A stretch of 64,000 nt of DNA, taken from NCBI RefSeq assembly GCF_019375475.1, contig NZ_JAHXGQ010000001.1, positions 372,001-436,000 of the forward strand, in the 5' to 3' direction. The translations under genes and the position numbers were made by a program. The notes under the pieces are model-generated. The model worked only from the letters and a program-made list of their open reading frames with translations, was not told the origin of the DNA and searched no databases. Positions 32,628 to 46,672 of the stretch are shown here, one piece after another (the stretch's first letter is position 1; each line of letters opens with the position of its first letter). Source of the stretch: Saccharothrix obliqua (GTDB lineage: Bacteria > Actinomycetota > Actinomycetes > Mycobacteriales > Pseudonocardiaceae).

Positions 32628-33634
32628 AGACCAAGCGCAACCCCGTCGCGGTCGGCGCGGTGTCCCTCGTGGTCGTCGTGCTGCTGCTGGTGGCCGCCTT
32701 CCACGCGGACGACCTCCCGCTCATCGGCGGCGGCACGACCTACACCGCCGAGTTCTCCGAGGCCGCGGGACTCGCGCCGGCGAACGAGGTGCGCGTCGCG
32801 GGCGTGAAGGTCGGCGAGGTGACCGACGTCGAGCTGGCCGGCGACCGGGTGCGCGTGTCGTTCCGGGTGGTGGACGCCTGGGTGGGCGACCGCTCGACGG
32901 CCGCGATCCGGATCAAGACGCTGCTCGGGCAGAAGTTCCTGGCGCTGGACCCGCAGGGGACGCGACCGCTGGACCCCGGCGAGCCGATACCACGCGAGCG
33001 CACGCTGTCGCCGTACGACGTGCAGGAGGCGTTCAACGGCCTCGCGGCCACGGTCGGCCGGCTGGACACCGGGCAGCTCGCGGAGAGCTTCCGGGTGCTG
33101 TCGGAAACCCTGCGGGGCTCGGCGGGCAGCGTCCGCGGCGCGCTCGACGGCCTGTCCGCGTTGTCCCGGACCATCTCCTCGCGTGACGAGCGGCTGGCGC
33201 GGCTGCTGGCCAACACCGAGCAGGTCACGCGCACCCTCGCCGACCGCGACGAGCAGTTCGAGAAGCTGCTCGCGGACGGCAACCTGCTGCTGGGCGAGCT
33301 GCGTGCGCGCCGGGACGCGATCAGCGCGCTGCTCACCGGGACCCGCGCGCTGGCCGCGGAGCTGACCGGCCTGGTGGCCGACAACGCCGGGCAGCTCCGG
33401 CCCGTGCTGGAGCAGCTGGACCGGGTGACCACGGTGTTGCAGCGCAACCAGGACGCCCTGAACCGCAGCCTGTCCCTGATGGCCCCGTTCTACCGGGTGT
33501 TCGCCAACACCCTCGGCAACGGCCGCTGGTTCGACGTCTACATCTGCGGCCTGCTGCCGCCCTCGGTGAACCTCGGCTTGGTCGGCTTCACCGACGAGGG
33601 CTGCCTGCCGCCCGGCGCGCCGGGAGGTGGCTGA
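32624..33634 (+). CDS. MceC-like protein
   Basis: A 336-residue Mce protein. The anchor is at about residues 8-26 (VAVGAVSLVVVVLLLVAAF). The MCE domain holds AAGLAPANEVRVAGVKVGEVT and KTLLGQKFLAL. The helical region covers about 125-285, and the C-terminal DVYICGLLPPS is typical of MceC. It starts with GTG overlapping the MceB stop, with no lipobox. Confidence 0.92.
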   Translation: MKTKRNPVAVGAVSLVVVVLLLVAAFHADDLPLIGGGTTYTAEFSEAAGLAPANEVRVAGVKVGEVTDVELAGDRVRVSFRVVDAWVGDRSTAAIRIKTLLGQKFLALDPQGTRPLDPGEPIPRERTLSPYDVQEAFNGLAATVGRLDTGQLAESFRVLSETLRGSAGSVRGALDGLSALSRTISSRDERLARLLANTEQVTRTLADRDEQFEKLLADGNLLLGELRARRDAISALLTGTRALAAELTGLVADNAGQLRPVLEQLDRVTTVLQRNQDALNRSLSLMAPFYRVFANTLGNGRWFDVYICGLLPPSVNLGLVGFTDEGCLPPGAPGGG

Positions 33635-33635
33635 C

Positions 33636-34790
33636 GTGGCCGGCCGGTTGAAGCGGGTGCTGGTGCTCGCGTGCGTGGTGGCGCTGGTCGCCGTCACCGC
33701 GATGTGGTGGGCGTTCGGCGACGCGAACAGCCGACGGGTCACCGCCGTGTTCGCGTCGGTGGTGGGTGTCTACCCGGGTTCGGACGTGCGGGTGCTGGGC
33801 GTGCGGATCGGCTCCGTCGACGACGTCGCACCGCAGGGCGACCGGGTCCGGGTCACCCTGTCGATCGACCGGTCGGTGCGGGTGCCCGCCGCCGCGCAGG
33901 CGGTCGTGGTCGCGCCCAGCGTGGTCGCCGACCGCTACGTGCAGCTCGCGCCCGCCTACACGGGCGGTCCGGTGCTGGGCGACAACGCGGTGATCCCGCG
34001 CGAGCGCACCGCGACGCCCGTGGAGCTGGACGAGCTGTACGCGAGCCTCGACCGGCTCACCACCGCGCTCGGCCCGGACGGGGCCAACCGGTCCGGCGCG
34101 TTGTCGGAGCTGCTGGACTCCGCCGCCGCGAACCTCGACGGCAACGGCCGGGCGCTCGGCGACACCATCCGGCAGCTCGGCGAGGCCGCCCGCACGCTGT
34201 CCGGGTCGCGGGACGACCTGTTCGGCGCGGTGGACCACCTCCAGCGGTTCACCGGGGTGCTCGCCGCCAACGACGGCCGGGTGCGTGACTTCAACCGGCA
34301 GCTCGCCGAGGTCGCCGGTTTCCTCGCCGACGAGCGGGAGGACCTGAGCGCCGCGCTGGCCGAGCTGGCCACCGCGCTCGGGCACGTGCAGGGCTTCGTG
34401 CGCGACAACCGCGCCGCGCTGCGGTCCAACGTGGACAGGCTGACCGGCATCACGCAGGTGCTGGTGGACCAGCGCGCGGCGCTCGCCGAAACCCTCGACG
34501 TCGCGCCGCTGGCGCTGGGCAACCTCCAGAACGCCTACAACGCCGCGTCCGGCACGATCGACACCCGCGCGGACCTCAACGAGCTGAACCAGCCGCCGAT
34601 CGTGCTGGTGTGCAAGCTGGTCCAGGCCGCGGAGCCGGGCCGCGTGCCGCAGGCCCTGGCCCGGACCTGCGAGCAGCTCGCGCCGGTGCTGTCCGGCGCG
34701 GTGCCGCTGAAGACGCCCGCCGAGGTGGTCGGCGACCTCAACGCGGGCAGGCTGCCGCTGCCCCTGCCGCTCGCGGGGGTGCCGGAGTGA
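33636..34790 (+). CDS. MceD-like protein
   Basis: A 384-residue Mce protein. The anchor is at about residues 7-25 (RVLVLACVVALVAVTAMWWA). The MCE domain has GVYPGSDVRVLGVRIGSVDDV and VADRYVQLAPAY. A long helical region follows (about 130-300, SGALSELLDSAAANLDGNG). GTG at 33636 is chosen over an in-frame GTG at 33627 because GGGAGG at 33622 is better spaced. There is a Cys pair in the tail (VCKLVQ and RTCEQL), as in MceD proteins, and a Pro/Leu-rich end. Confidence 0.9.
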   Translation: MAGRLKRVLVLACVVALVAVTAMWWAFGDANSRRVTAVFASVVGVYPGSDVRVLGVRIGSVDDVAPQGDRVRVTLSIDRSVRVPAAAQAVVVAPSVVADRYVQLAPAYTGGPVLGDNAVIPRERTATPVELDELYASLDRLTTALGPDGANRSGALSELLDSAAANLDGNGRALGDTIRQLGEAARTLSGSRDDLFGAVDHLQRFTGVLAANDGRVRDFNRQLAEVAGFLADEREDLSAALAELATALGHVQGFVRDNRAALRSNVDRLTGITQVLVDQRAALAETLDVAPLALGNLQNAYNAASGTIDTRADLNELNQPPIVLVCKLVQAAEPGRVPQALARTCEQLAPVLSGAVPLKTPAEVVGDLNAGRLPLPLPLAGVPE

Positions 34791-35899
34791 ACCCCCGACG
34801 CGTCGCCCTGCCCGTCATCGCCTGCCTCGCGCTCACCGCGTGTGGTTTCCACGGCGTCCACGACCTGCCGCTGCCCGGCGGCGCGGACCTGGGCGACCAC
34901 CCGTACGCCGTGCACGTGCGCTTCCACGACGTGCTGGACCTCGTGCCGCAGGCGGGCGTGAAGGTCAACGACGTGCCGGTGGGGCGCGTGGACCGCATCG
35001 CGCTGGCCCCGGACGGCTGGACCGCCGAGGTGACGGTGCTGGTCAACGGCGACGTGGCGTTGCCCGCGAACGCCGTCGCCCGGCTGCGCCAGACCGCGTT
35101 GCTCGGTGAGAAGTACGTGGAGCTGGCCGGACCCGGCGACACCGGCGCGGCGGGCGTGCTCGCCGACGGCGCGACCATCCCGGTGGAGCGGACCAACCGC
35201 AACACCGAGGTGGAGGAGGTGTTCGGGGCGTTGTCGATGCTGCTCAACGGCGGCGGCGTGGCGCAGTTGCGGGACATCAGCCGCGAGCTGAACGCCGCGT
35301 TGGCGGGCAACGAACCCGAGGTCCGGTCCCTGCTGACCGAGTTGGACGCGCTGGTCACCGAGCTGGACGGGCACCGGTCGGAGATCACCAGGGCGCTGGA
35401 CGGGGTGCACCGGCTCGGCGGCGCGCTCAACGCGGAGCGGGAGCGGATCACCGGCGTCCTGGACGACCTGGAGCCCGGGTTGAAGGTGCTCAGCGAGCAG
35501 CGCACGCAGCTCGTGACGCTGCTCCAGGCGCTCGACGCGTTGTCCGACGTCGCCGTGGACACGGTGCACCGGTCGAAGGACGACGTCGTGGCCGACCTGA
35601 AGGCGCTCCAGCCGACGTTGCACGCGTTGGGCGAGGCGGGCGCGAACCTGCCCAACGCGCTGGAGCTGCTGCTCACCTACCCGTTCCCGGACTCGGCGGT
35701 GGACGGCATCAAGGGCGACTACACGAACCTGTACGCGGACATCGACCTGGACCTGGGCAACGTCGTGGACAACCTGGGCCGGTCCCGGCAGAGCCCGCTG
35801 CCGTCCCTGCCCCTGCCGCTGCCGAACGCGCCGCCGCCGGGCACCGGCGGCACCGGGCTGGGCGACGTGCTCGGCGGGCTGCTGGGAGGTGCGCGGTGA
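34787..35899 (+). CDS. MceE-like lipoprotein
   Basis: A 370-residue Mce lipoprotein. The signal peptide ends in the lipobox LTAC (residues 16-19), so Cys19 would be lipidated; MceE (LprK-type) is the lipoprotein of each mce operon. The MCE domain has VPQAGVKVNDVPVGRVDRI and LLGEKYVELAGP. The helical tail ends in a Pro/Gly-rich stretch. GTG at 34787 overlaps the MceD stop. Confidence 0.92.
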   Translation: MNPRRVALPVIACLALTACGFHGVHDLPLPGGADLGDHPYAVHVRFHDVLDLVPQAGVKVNDVPVGRVDRIALAPDGWTAEVTVLVNGDVALPANAVARLRQTALLGEKYVELAGPGDTGAAGVLADGATIPVERTNRNTEVEEVFGALSMLLNGGGVAQLRDISRELNAALAGNEPEVRSLLTELDALVTELDGHRSEITRALDGVHRLGGALNAERERITGVLDDLEPGLKVLSEQRTQLVTLLQALDALSDVAVDTVHRSKDDVVADLKALQPTLHALGEAGANLPNALELLLTYPFPDSAVDGIKGDYTNLYADIDLDLGNVVDNLGRSRQSPLPSLPLPLPNAPPPGTGGTGLGDVLGGLLGGAR

Positions 35900-37101
35900 C
35901 CACTCGTCGGGTCCGGCTCCAGATCGGCGCGTTCGTGCTGGTGGCGTTGGTCGGGATGAGCTACGCGGGCGCGCGTTACGCGGGGCTGGGCCGGTTGTTC
36001 GGCTTCTCCGGGTACGTGGTGACCATGCGGCTGGCCGAGTCCGGCGGTGTGTTCACCAACGCCGAGGTCACCTACCGGGGCGTCGCGGTCGGCCGGGTCG
36101 GCGAGCTGCGGCTGACGCCGGCGGGCGTGGACGTGGACCTGGTCATCGACGCCGGCGCACCGGGCATCCCGGCCGACCTGGAGGCCGTGGTGGCCAACCG
36201 GTCCGCGGTGGGCGAGCAGTACGTGGACCTGCGCCCGCGCCGTGCCGGCGAGCCGTACCTGGCGGCGGGCTCGGTGATCCCCGAGTCGGCGACCAGGACC
36301 CCGCCGCCGGTGGACGGGCTGCTGGCGAACCTGGACGCGTTCGCCGCGTCCGTGCCCGCCGACTCGCTGCGCACCGTCGTGGACGAGCTGGACCTGGCGT
36401 TCGCCGGCGCCGGGCCCGACCTCCGGGTGCTGCTGGACAACACCCGCGCCTTCACCGCCGCCGCCACCGAGCACCTGCCGCAGACCAGGGCGTTGCTGGA
36501 CCACGGCGTGGTGGTGCTGCGCACGCAGGCGGAGCAGGGCGACGCGATCCGGTCGTTCAGCGCGGACCTGCGTGCGCTGGCCGAGCGGCTCAAGGACGCC
36601 GACGGCGACCTGCGACGGCTGGTCGCCGTATCGCCGCGGGCCGCCGAGCAGGTGTCCGCGTTGCTCCGGGAGACCGGGCCGGGCCTGGGCGTGGTGCTCG
36701 CCAACCTGCTCACCACCGGCGACGTGCTGGTCACCCGCCTGGACGGGCTGGAGCAGATCGCGGTGACCTACCCGATCGCCGTGGGCGGCGGGCTCAGCGT
36801 GGCCAAGGGCGACGGCACCGGCGCCCACTTCGGCCTGGCGGTCAACGTGCTCGACCCGCCGCCGTGCACCGCGGGCTACGAGGGCACCCGGGTGCGGCAG
36901 GGCACCGACACCACGGCGTCGCCGCTGAACACCGGGGCGTACTGCGCCCTGGCCAGGGGCAGCGCGACGGCCGTGCGCGGTGCGCAGAACGCGCCACGCG
37001 GCGGCACGCCGGTCGGCGGGCAGGACGTGCCGGTCACCGGGCAGCGGGCCGACGCGCCCGTGCTCACCAGCCTCGGTCAACTGCTCGGGCTGCCGGGCTG
37101 A
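35896..37101 (+). CDS. MceF-like protein
   Basis: A 401-residue Mce protein that closes the A-F set. The anchor covers about residues 8-24 (LQIGAFVLVALVGMSYAGARY). The MCE domain has SGGVFTNAEVTYRGVAVGRVG and SAVGEQYVDLRP. The helical region continues to about 290. The C-terminal part has PPPCTAGYEG and AYCALARGS, the cysteine pattern of MceF. It starts with GTG, overlapping the MceE stop by four bases. Confidence 0.92.
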   Translation: MTTRRVRLQIGAFVLVALVGMSYAGARYAGLGRLFGFSGYVVTMRLAESGGVFTNAEVTYRGVAVGRVGELRLTPAGVDVDLVIDAGAPGIPADLEAVVANRSAVGEQYVDLRPRRAGEPYLAAGSVIPESATRTPPPVDGLLANLDAFAASVPADSLRTVVDELDLAFAGAGPDLRVLLDNTRAFTAAATEHLPQTRALLDHGVVVLRTQAEQGDAIRSFSADLRALAERLKDADGDLRRLVAVSPRAAEQVSALLRETGPGLGVVLANLLTTGDVLVTRLDGLEQIAVTYPIAVGGGLSVAKGDGTGAHFGLAVNVLDPPPCTAGYEGTRVRQGTDTTASPLNTGAYCALARGSATAVRGAQNAPRGGTPVGGQDVPVTGQRADAPVLTSLGQLLGLPG

Positions 37102-37116
37102 AGTCGGGAGGACACC

Positions 37117-37623
37117 GTGCGACGAGTTCTGCTGCCGGTCAGCGCCGTGCTGGTCGTGCTCGCGGCCGGGTACGCGATCTGGGCGGGTGCTTCGTGGTGG
37201 AGCGCGGAGAGCGCCGAGTCGGTCGCGTTCGCACGTGAGCGCGAGGAGGTGCTGCGGGTCGGCCAGGTCGGCATCGCGAACTTCACCACGCTCGACTACA
37301 AGAAGGTCGACGAGGACCTGAACCGCTGGCTCGACTCGTCGACGGGCGAGCTGCGCGGCGAGGTCGAAACCGGCCGCGACACCCGCCGCAAGCAGATCGC
37401 GGACGCCCGGACGGTCACCGTGAGCCGAGTCCTGGACGCCGCCGTGACCGACCTCGACGCACGTGCGGGCAAGGCGCGCCTGATCGCCGTCGTGGAGACC
37501 ACGGTGACCCCGGAAGGCGGTCGCCCGGTGAAGAAGGTCAACCGCTACCAGACGAACCTCGCGCGCACCGACGCGGGCTGGAAGCTGAGCGCGCTGGGCC
37601 CCGTCGCGGCCGGCGGCGCGTAG
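37117..37623 (+). CDS. Mce-associated membrane protein, 168 residues
   Basis: An N-terminal helix (about residues 5-25, LLPVSAVLVVLAAGYAIWAG) is followed by an extracytoplasmic NTF2-like domain. That domain includes AREREEVLRVGQVGIANFTTLDY and ends with ARTDAGWKLSALGPVA. This is the Mas/Mam (Mce-associated) fold that stabilises Mce complexes in mycobacteria. It lies 15 bases after the mceF-like gene. The second accessory gene follows after 14 bases, so both are in the operon. Confidence 0.85.
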   Translation: MRRVLLPVSAVLVVLAAGYAIWAGASWWSAESAESVAFAREREEVLRVGQVGIANFTTLDYKKVDEDLNRWLDSSTGELRGEVETGRDTRRKQIADARTVTVSRVLDAAVTDLDARAGKARLIAVVETTVTPEGGRPVKKVNRYQTNLARTDAGWKLSALGPVAAGGA

Positions 37624-37637
37624 CAGAGGAGGAACCC

Positions 37638-38495
37638 GTGCCACCCACCCGCCGCCGCCCCGTCCCGACCCCGCCCACCACCCGCCCCCGGGTGGCCGGC
37701 CTCCGCAAGCGCCCCACCCCACCGGCCCCACCGGCACCCGACTCTCCGGCACCCGACTCTCCGGCACCCGACTCACCGGCCACCGACTCACCGGCGCCCG
37801 ACTCTCCGGCATCCGACTCTCCGGCACCCGCCACCCCGGACCGGCGAGCGGCGAAGCCCCGGCCGGTGGGGAAGAAGCGGCGCGCCGGGAACGCGGGGGA
37901 GGAGCCGTCGGCCGCGTGGCGGCGGAAGCGGGTGCCGGCGGACGCCGGTGGTCGTGCCCGCCGCCCCGGGGTCGTGCTGCCCGTGACCCTCTTCCTCCTG
38001 GCGGTGGCGCTGGTCGGCCTCGGCACCTGGTTCCAGGGGCGCGCGGGCGGTGTCCGCCACAACGCGGCGCTGGTGGACACCGCGGGCACGAGTGAGGTGG
38101 CCGGCCAGGTCCGCGAGGCCGTGGAGAAGGCGTTCTCCTACAACTTCGCCGACGTCGCCGCCACCGAGCGGGCGGCCGGTGAGCTGCTGGTGGGCCGGGC
38201 CCGGTGCCAGTACGAGGCGATCTTCGGCCCGGTCCGGTCGCTCGCGCCCGAGCAGAAGCTGGTGGTCACCGTGAAGGCCGTCTCCAGCGGCGTGACCAGC
38301 CTGGACGGCGACCGCGCGACGGTCCTGCTGTTCCTCGACCAGGTGACCACGCGCACCACCGACAACCAGAGCGGCGGTGGTGTCGCCATGATGCGGGCGA
38401 GCGCGGTCCGGTCCGGCGACCGCTGGCGGGTCGACGACATGGAGATGTTCGGCCGCTCCGGCGACCAGTCCGCCGAACTGGCCCGGTGCGGTTGA
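37638..38495 (+). CDS. Mce-associated membrane protein with APDSP repeats, 285 residues
   Basis: The long cytoplasmic tail (about residues 1-110) is Pro/Arg-rich and contains six tandem APDSP-type repeats at about 32-62. One membrane helix is at about 115-133 (VLPVTLFLLAVALVGLGTWF). The outer domain (about 145-285, SYNFADVAATERAAGELLVGRA) is the Mas/Mam type, ending DMEMFGRSGDQSAELARCG. The tail is much longer than in most homologues. GTG at 37638 has GAGGAGG upstream. It is the last gene of the mce operon, and no clear terminator follows. Confidence 0.85.
   Translation: MPPTRRRPVPTPPTTRPRVAGLRKRPTPPAPPAPDSPAPDSPAPDSPATDSPAPDSPASDSPAPATPDRRAAKPRPVGKKRRAGNAGEEPSAAWRRKRVPADAGGRARRPGVVLPVTLFLLAVALVGLGTWFQGRAGGVRHNAALVDTAGTSEVAGQVREAVEKAFSYNFADVAATERAAGELLVGRARCQYEAIFGPVRSLAPEQKLVVTVKAVSSGVTSLDGDRATVLLFLDQVTTRTTDNQSGGGVAMMRASAVRSGDRWRVDDMEMFGRSGDQSAELARCG
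37731..37832 (+). repeat. 15-bp coding tandem repeat (APDSP units)
   Basis: Six full copies and a partial one of CCGGCACCCGACTCT with few substitutions, all in frame. They encode (A/P)PDSP-like units in the cytoplasmic tail of the Mce-associated protein. Such a repeat can change length by slippage without breaking the frame. Confidence 0.9.
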
Positions 38496-39106
38496 CCGGC
38501 ACCCGGGGCCGGTCCGCCGACCCGGCCCCCGTTCGACCACTCCCGCGGCACCCGACGCTGCGTAGCCGAACGACGACGGCCAGTATCCCCGACGCACCCC
38601 GCAAAGATCAATGAGATTCCCGCCCCCGGAGGTCACCCGGTCCGGGCGCCGCCGTCCCCGGGGCGAGCCGCCGCCGGCAGCTCGGGTGCCCGTCGCCAAG
38701 CCTCGCGTACCGTGATCTGCGCCACATTTCTTCATTGGTGACCGAACGGAATCCCAAGCACCAGAATCGGGCCGGTGAGTGCCCGGAGGGCGTTCAGCGC
38801 AAGCCACAGAGGTGTAATTCCCCTGGTCAGGAACGTAACGCGGGGTAAACGCGCCTTGCGCCACGCGAGTGATCGCCGCGTGGCATCTTGACTGTGGGCG
38901 TCGGCGGGGTCACTCTGTCGGTGACGACGAGAAAGGTCCTTCCAGGTGCCTCTCGACAGTTGGCGTGCGCGTGGCTAGACTGCCCCTTTGCGCTGCCCTC
39001 TTTCCGTTTGCCCTTCGCCGAGAGCTGGATTGCCGGGCATCGCCGCACCCTTGACAGCCGTGCTAGTCCGCTGCTAGCCAGCTACCTGTCCCTGGAAGGA
39101 CGCATC
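38496..39106 (+). promoter_or_regulatory. rpoB: rpoB promoter region, 611 bases without a gene
   Basis: The best promoter is TCGACA (38953-38958), 17 bases, TAGACT (38976-38981). A second candidate is TTGACA (39051-39056), 18 bases, TAGCCA (39075-39080), which would give a very short leader. GGAAGGA at 39094-39100 is the rpoB ribosome site. No reading frame in the region has coding character. The first 300 bases show no feature I can name. Confidence 0.55.
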
Positions 39107-42100
39107 TTGGCGATCTCTCGCGCGACCAAGGCCACTGCTGCGACCAACTCCACGTCGGGGATCCCCGGAGCGCCGAAGCGGGTCTCGTTCGCGAAGATTC
39201 ACGAGCCGCTCCAGACGCCCAACCTGCTCGACCTGCAGATTCAGTCCTTCGAGTGGCTGACCGGCGACGAGGCGTGGTTCCAGCGCCGCGTCGACGAGGG
39301 CGACGAGGCCCCCACGGGCGGCCTCGAAGAGGTCCTCAACGAGATCTCCCCGATCGAGGACTTCTCGGGCTCGATGTCGCTCTCCTTCTCCGACCCGCGC
39401 TTCGACGAGGTCAAGGCCTCGACCGAGGAGTGCAAGGACAAGGACATGACGTACGCGGCCCCGCTGTTCGTCACGGCGGAGTTCACCAACCACACCACCG
39501 GCGAGATCAAGAGCCAGACGGTGTTCATGGGTGACTTCCCGATGATGACGGACAAGGGCACGTTCATCATCAACGGCACCGAGCGGGTCGTGGTATCCCA
39601 GCTCGTCCGCTCGCCGGGCGTCTACTACGACACGGCGATCGACAAGACGACCGACAAGGACGTCTTCAGCGTCAAGATCATCCCGTCCCGGGGTGCCTGG
39701 CTGGAGTTCGACGTCGACAAGCGCGACACCGTCGGCGTCCGGATCGACCGCAAGCGCCGCCAGCCGGTGACCGTGCTGCTGAAGGCGCTGGGTTGGACCA
39801 CCGAGCAGATCCGGGAGCGCTTCGCGTTCTCCGAGACGCTGCTGACGACGCTGGAGAAGGACCACACCGCCGGCACCGACGAGGCGTTGCTGGACATCTA
39901 CCGGAAGCTCCGGCCGGGCGAGCCGCCGACGAGGGAGTCCGCCCAGGCGCTGCTGGAGAACCTGTTCTTCAAGGACAAGCGCTACGACCTGGCCAAGGTC
40001 GGCCGCTACAAGGTCAACAAGAAGCTCGGCCTGGACACCCCGATCAGCACCGGCGTGCTGACCGAGGACGACATCGTCACGACCATCGAGTACCTGGTCC
40101 GCCTGCACGCGGGCGAGGCGACGATGAAGCCGGGCGACGTCGAGGTGCCCGTCGAGGTGGACGACATCGACCACTTCGGCAACCGCCGCCTGCGCACCGT
40201 CGGCGAGCTGATCCAGAACCAGATCCGGGTCGGCCTGTCCCGCATGGAGCGCGTCGTGCGCGAGCGCATGACCACCCAGGACGTCGAGGCGATCACGCCG
40301 CAGACCCTGATCAACATCCGCCCGGTCGTGGCGGCGATCAAGGAGTTCTTCGGCACGTCCCAGCTCTCGCAGTTCATGGACCAGACCAACCCGCTGGCCG
40401 GTCTGACGCACAAGCGCCGCCTCTCGGCGCTCGGCCCCGGTGGTCTGTCCCGCGAGCGGGCCGGCATGGAGGTCCGCGACGTCCACCCGTCGCACTACGG
40501 CCGCATGTGCCCGATCGAGACGCCGGAAGGCCCGAACATCGGTCTGATCGGCTCGCTGTCGTCCTACGGGCGCGTGAACCCGTTCGGCTTCATCGAGACG
40601 CCGTACCGCAAGGTCGTCGACGGCCGGGTCACCGACCAGATCGACTACCTGACCGCGGACGAGGAAGACCGCTTCGTGAAGGCCCAGGCCAACGCGAAGA
40701 TCGACGACGAGGGCCGCTTCCTGGAGGACCGCGTCCTGGTCCGCAAGAAGGGCGGCGAGGTCGAGCAGATCGACCCGAAGGACGTCGACTACATGGACGT
40801 CTCCCCGCGCCAGATGGTGTCGGCGGCGACCGCCATGATCCCCTTCCTGGAGCACGACGACGCCAACCGCGCCCTGATGGGCGCGAACATGCAGCGCCAG
40901 GCGGTGCCGCTGCTGCGATCCGAGTCGCCGCTGGTCGGCACCGGCATGGAGCTGCGTGCCGCGGTCGACGCCGGTGACGTCGTGGTCGCCAAGAAGACCG
41001 GTGTGGTGGAGGAGATCTCCGCCGACTACGTCACGGTCATGGCCGACGACGGCTCGCGGCAGACCTACGGCCTGCACAAGTTCCGCCGGTCCAACCAGGG
41101 CACCTGCATCAACCAGAAGCCCATCGTGAACGAGGGCGACCGGGTGCGCGAGGGCCAGGTCCTGGCCGACGGCCCGTGCACCGAGAACGGCGAGATGGCG
41201 CTGGGCAAGAACCTGCTCGTCGCGATCATGCCGTGGGAGGGCCACAACTACGAGGACGCGATCATCCTGTCGCAGCGCCTCGTGCAGGACGACGTCCTGA
41301 CCTCGATCCACATCGAGGAGCACGAGATCGACGCGCGGGACACCAAGCTGGGCGCCGAGGAGATCACCCGGGACATCCCGAACGTCTCCGAGGAGGTCCT
41401 GGCCGACCTCGACGAGCGCGGCATCATCCGCATCGGCGCCGAGGTCCAGCCGGGCGACATCCTGGTCGGCAAGGTCACGCCGAAGGGCGAGACCGAGCTG
41501 ACGCCGGAGGAGCGCCTGCTGCGCGCGATCTTCGGTGAGAAGGCCCGCGAGGTGCGCGACACGTCCCTCAAGGTGCCGCACGGCGAGTACGGCAAGGTCA
41601 TCGGCATCCGCGTGTTCAGCCGCGAGGACGACGACGAGCTGCCCCCCGGCGTGAACGAGCTGGTCCGCGTCTACGTGGCCCAGAAGCGCAAGATCCAGGA
41701 CGGCGACAAGCTCGCCGGCCGCCACGGCAACAAGGGTGTCATCGGCAAGATCCTCCCCGTGGAGGACATGCCGTTCCTGGAGGACGGCACCCCGGTGGAC
41801 ATCGTGCTGAACACGCACGGTGTGCCGCGTCGTATGAACATCGGCCAGGTGCTGGAGACCCACCTCGGGTGGATCGCCAAGCAGGGCTGGAGCATCAACG
41901 GCGACCCGGACTGGGCGAAGAACCTGCCCGCCGAGCTGTACGACGTGGAGCCCGGCACGAAGACCGCGACCCCGGTCTTCGACGGCGCACGCGAGGACGA
42001 GATCACCGGTCTGCTCGGGTCGACGGTCCCGAACCGCGACGGCGAGCGCATGGTGAAGGAGAACGGCAAGGCGCGGCTGTTCGACGGCCGCTCCGGCGAG

Positions 42101-42589
42101 CCGTACCCGTTCCCGGTGTCGGTCGGCTACATGTACATCCTGAAGCTGCTGCACCTGGTGGACGACAAGATCCACGCCCGCTCCACCGGCCCGTACTCGA
42201 TGATCACGCAGCAGCCGCTGGGTGGTAAGGCGCAGTTCGGTGGCCAGCGGTTCGGCGAGATGGAGTGCTGGGCGATGCAGGCGTACGGCGCCGCCTACAC
42301 CCTCCAGGAGCTGCTGACCATCAAGTCCGACGACGTGCTCGGCCGCGTGAAGGTGTACGAGGCCATCGTCAAGGGCGAGAACATCCCGGAGCCGGGCATC
42401 CCGGAGTCCTTCAAGGTGCTGCTCAAGGAGCTCCAGTCGCTGTGCCTCAACGTCGAGGTGCTGTCCTCGGACGGCGCCGCGATCGAGATGCGCGACGGCG
42501 ACGACGAAGACCTGGAGCGCGCGGCCGCGAACCTCGGCATCAACCTGTCGCGGAGCGAGTCGCCGTCCGTGGACGACGTCGTCAACTAG
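39107..42589 (+). CDS. rpoB: RNA polymerase beta subunit
   Basis: A 1160-residue beta subunit. The start is the TTG at 39107: GGAAGGA is six bases upstream, and the product then begins [26 protein letters not shown] in parts, the N-terminus normal for Pseudonocardiales. Longer in-frame starts at 38888 and onward are not supported. The rifampicin-resistance region (about residues 414-445; [27 protein letters not shown]) has the wild-type Asp, His and Ser at the three main resistance positions. The [17 protein letters not shown] and [18 protein letters not shown] motifs are intact. It is followed by rpoC after 132 bases. Confidence 0.98.
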   Translation: MAISRATKATAATNSTSGIPGAPKRVSFAKIHEPLQTPNLLDLQIQSFEWLTGDEAWFQRRVDEGDEAPTGGLEEVLNEISPIEDFSGSMSLSFSDPRFDEVKASTEECKDKDMTYAAPLFVTAEFTNHTTGEIKSQTVFMGDFPMMTDKGTFIINGTERVVVSQLVRSPGVYYDTAIDKTTDKDVFSVKIIPSRGAWLEFDVDKRDTVGVRIDRKRRQPVTVLLKALGWTTEQIRERFAFSETLLTTLEKDHTAGTDEALLDIYRKLRPGEPPTRESAQALLENLFFKDKRYDLAKVGRYKVNKKLGLDTPISTGVLTEDDIVTTIEYLVRLHAGEATMKPGDVEVPVEVDDIDHFGNRRLRTVGELIQNQIRVGLSRMERVVRERMTTQDVEAITPQTLINIRPVVAAIKEFFGTSQLSQFMDQTNPLAGLTHKRRLSALGPGGLSRERAGMEVRDVHPSHYGRMCPIETPEGPNIGLIGSLSSYGRVNPFGFIETPYRKVVDGRVTDQIDYLTADEEDRFVKAQANAKIDDEGRFLEDRVLVRKKGGEVEQIDPKDVDYMDVSPRQMVSAATAMIPFLEHDDANRALMGANMQRQAVPLLRSESPLVGTGMELRAAVDAGDVVVAKKTGVVEEISADYVTVMADDGSRQTYGLHKFRRSNQGTCINQKPIVNEGDRVREGQVLADGPCTENGEMALGKNLLVAIMPWEGHNYEDAIILSQRLVQDDVLTSIHIEEHEIDARDTKLGAEEITRDIPNVSEEVLADLDERGIIRIGAEVQPGDILVGKVTPKGETELTPEERLLRAIFGEKAREVRDTSLKVPHGEYGKVIGIRVFSREDDDELPPGVNELVRVYVAQKRKIQDGDKLAGRHGNKGVIGKILPVEDMPFLEDGTPVDIVLNTHGVPRRMNIGQVLETHLGWIAKQGWSINGDPDWAKNLPAELYDVEPGTKTATPVFDGAREDEITGLLGSTVPNRDGERMVKENGKARLFDGRSGEPYPFPVSVGYMYILKLLHLVDDKIHARSTGPYSMITQQPLGGKAQFGGQRFGEMECWAMQAYGAAYTLQELLTIKSDDVLGRVKVYEAIVKGENIPEPGIPESFKVLLKELQSLCLNVEVLSSDGAAIEMRDGDDEDLERAAANLGINLSRSESPSVDDVVN

Positions 42590-42721
42590 TCCCTCGCCGG
42601 CCCGCGGGGAGGTGCCTCCCGCGCCTCCCCGCGGCCCAGCCACCAGCTCCTGAGCCACGTCCCGCGTGCGGCCACCGCCGTCACACGCCGGGCAACCGAT
42701 CCAAAGGGGAAGAGAGTAGAC

Positions 42722-46618
<3,897 letters not shown>

Positions 46619-46630
46619 AAAGCACCAGAA

Positions 46631-46663
46631 GAAGGCCCCCGCAGCCCAGCTGTGGGGGCCTTC
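46631..46663 (+). terminator. rpoC: Terminator after rpoC
   Basis: GAAGGCCCCCGCAGC (46631-46645) pairs with GCTGTGGGGGCCTTC (46649-46663), with one G·T mismatch, around a three-base loop, 12 bases after the stop. Confidence 0.85.
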
Positions 46664-46672
46664 GCGGCAATA

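Noticed and set aside
38888..39106. Longer N-terminus for RpoB from the GTG at 38888
   Set aside because: It would add 73 residues unlike any RpoB and span the promoter elements. The TTG at 39107 has a ribosome site and the normal family N-terminus.
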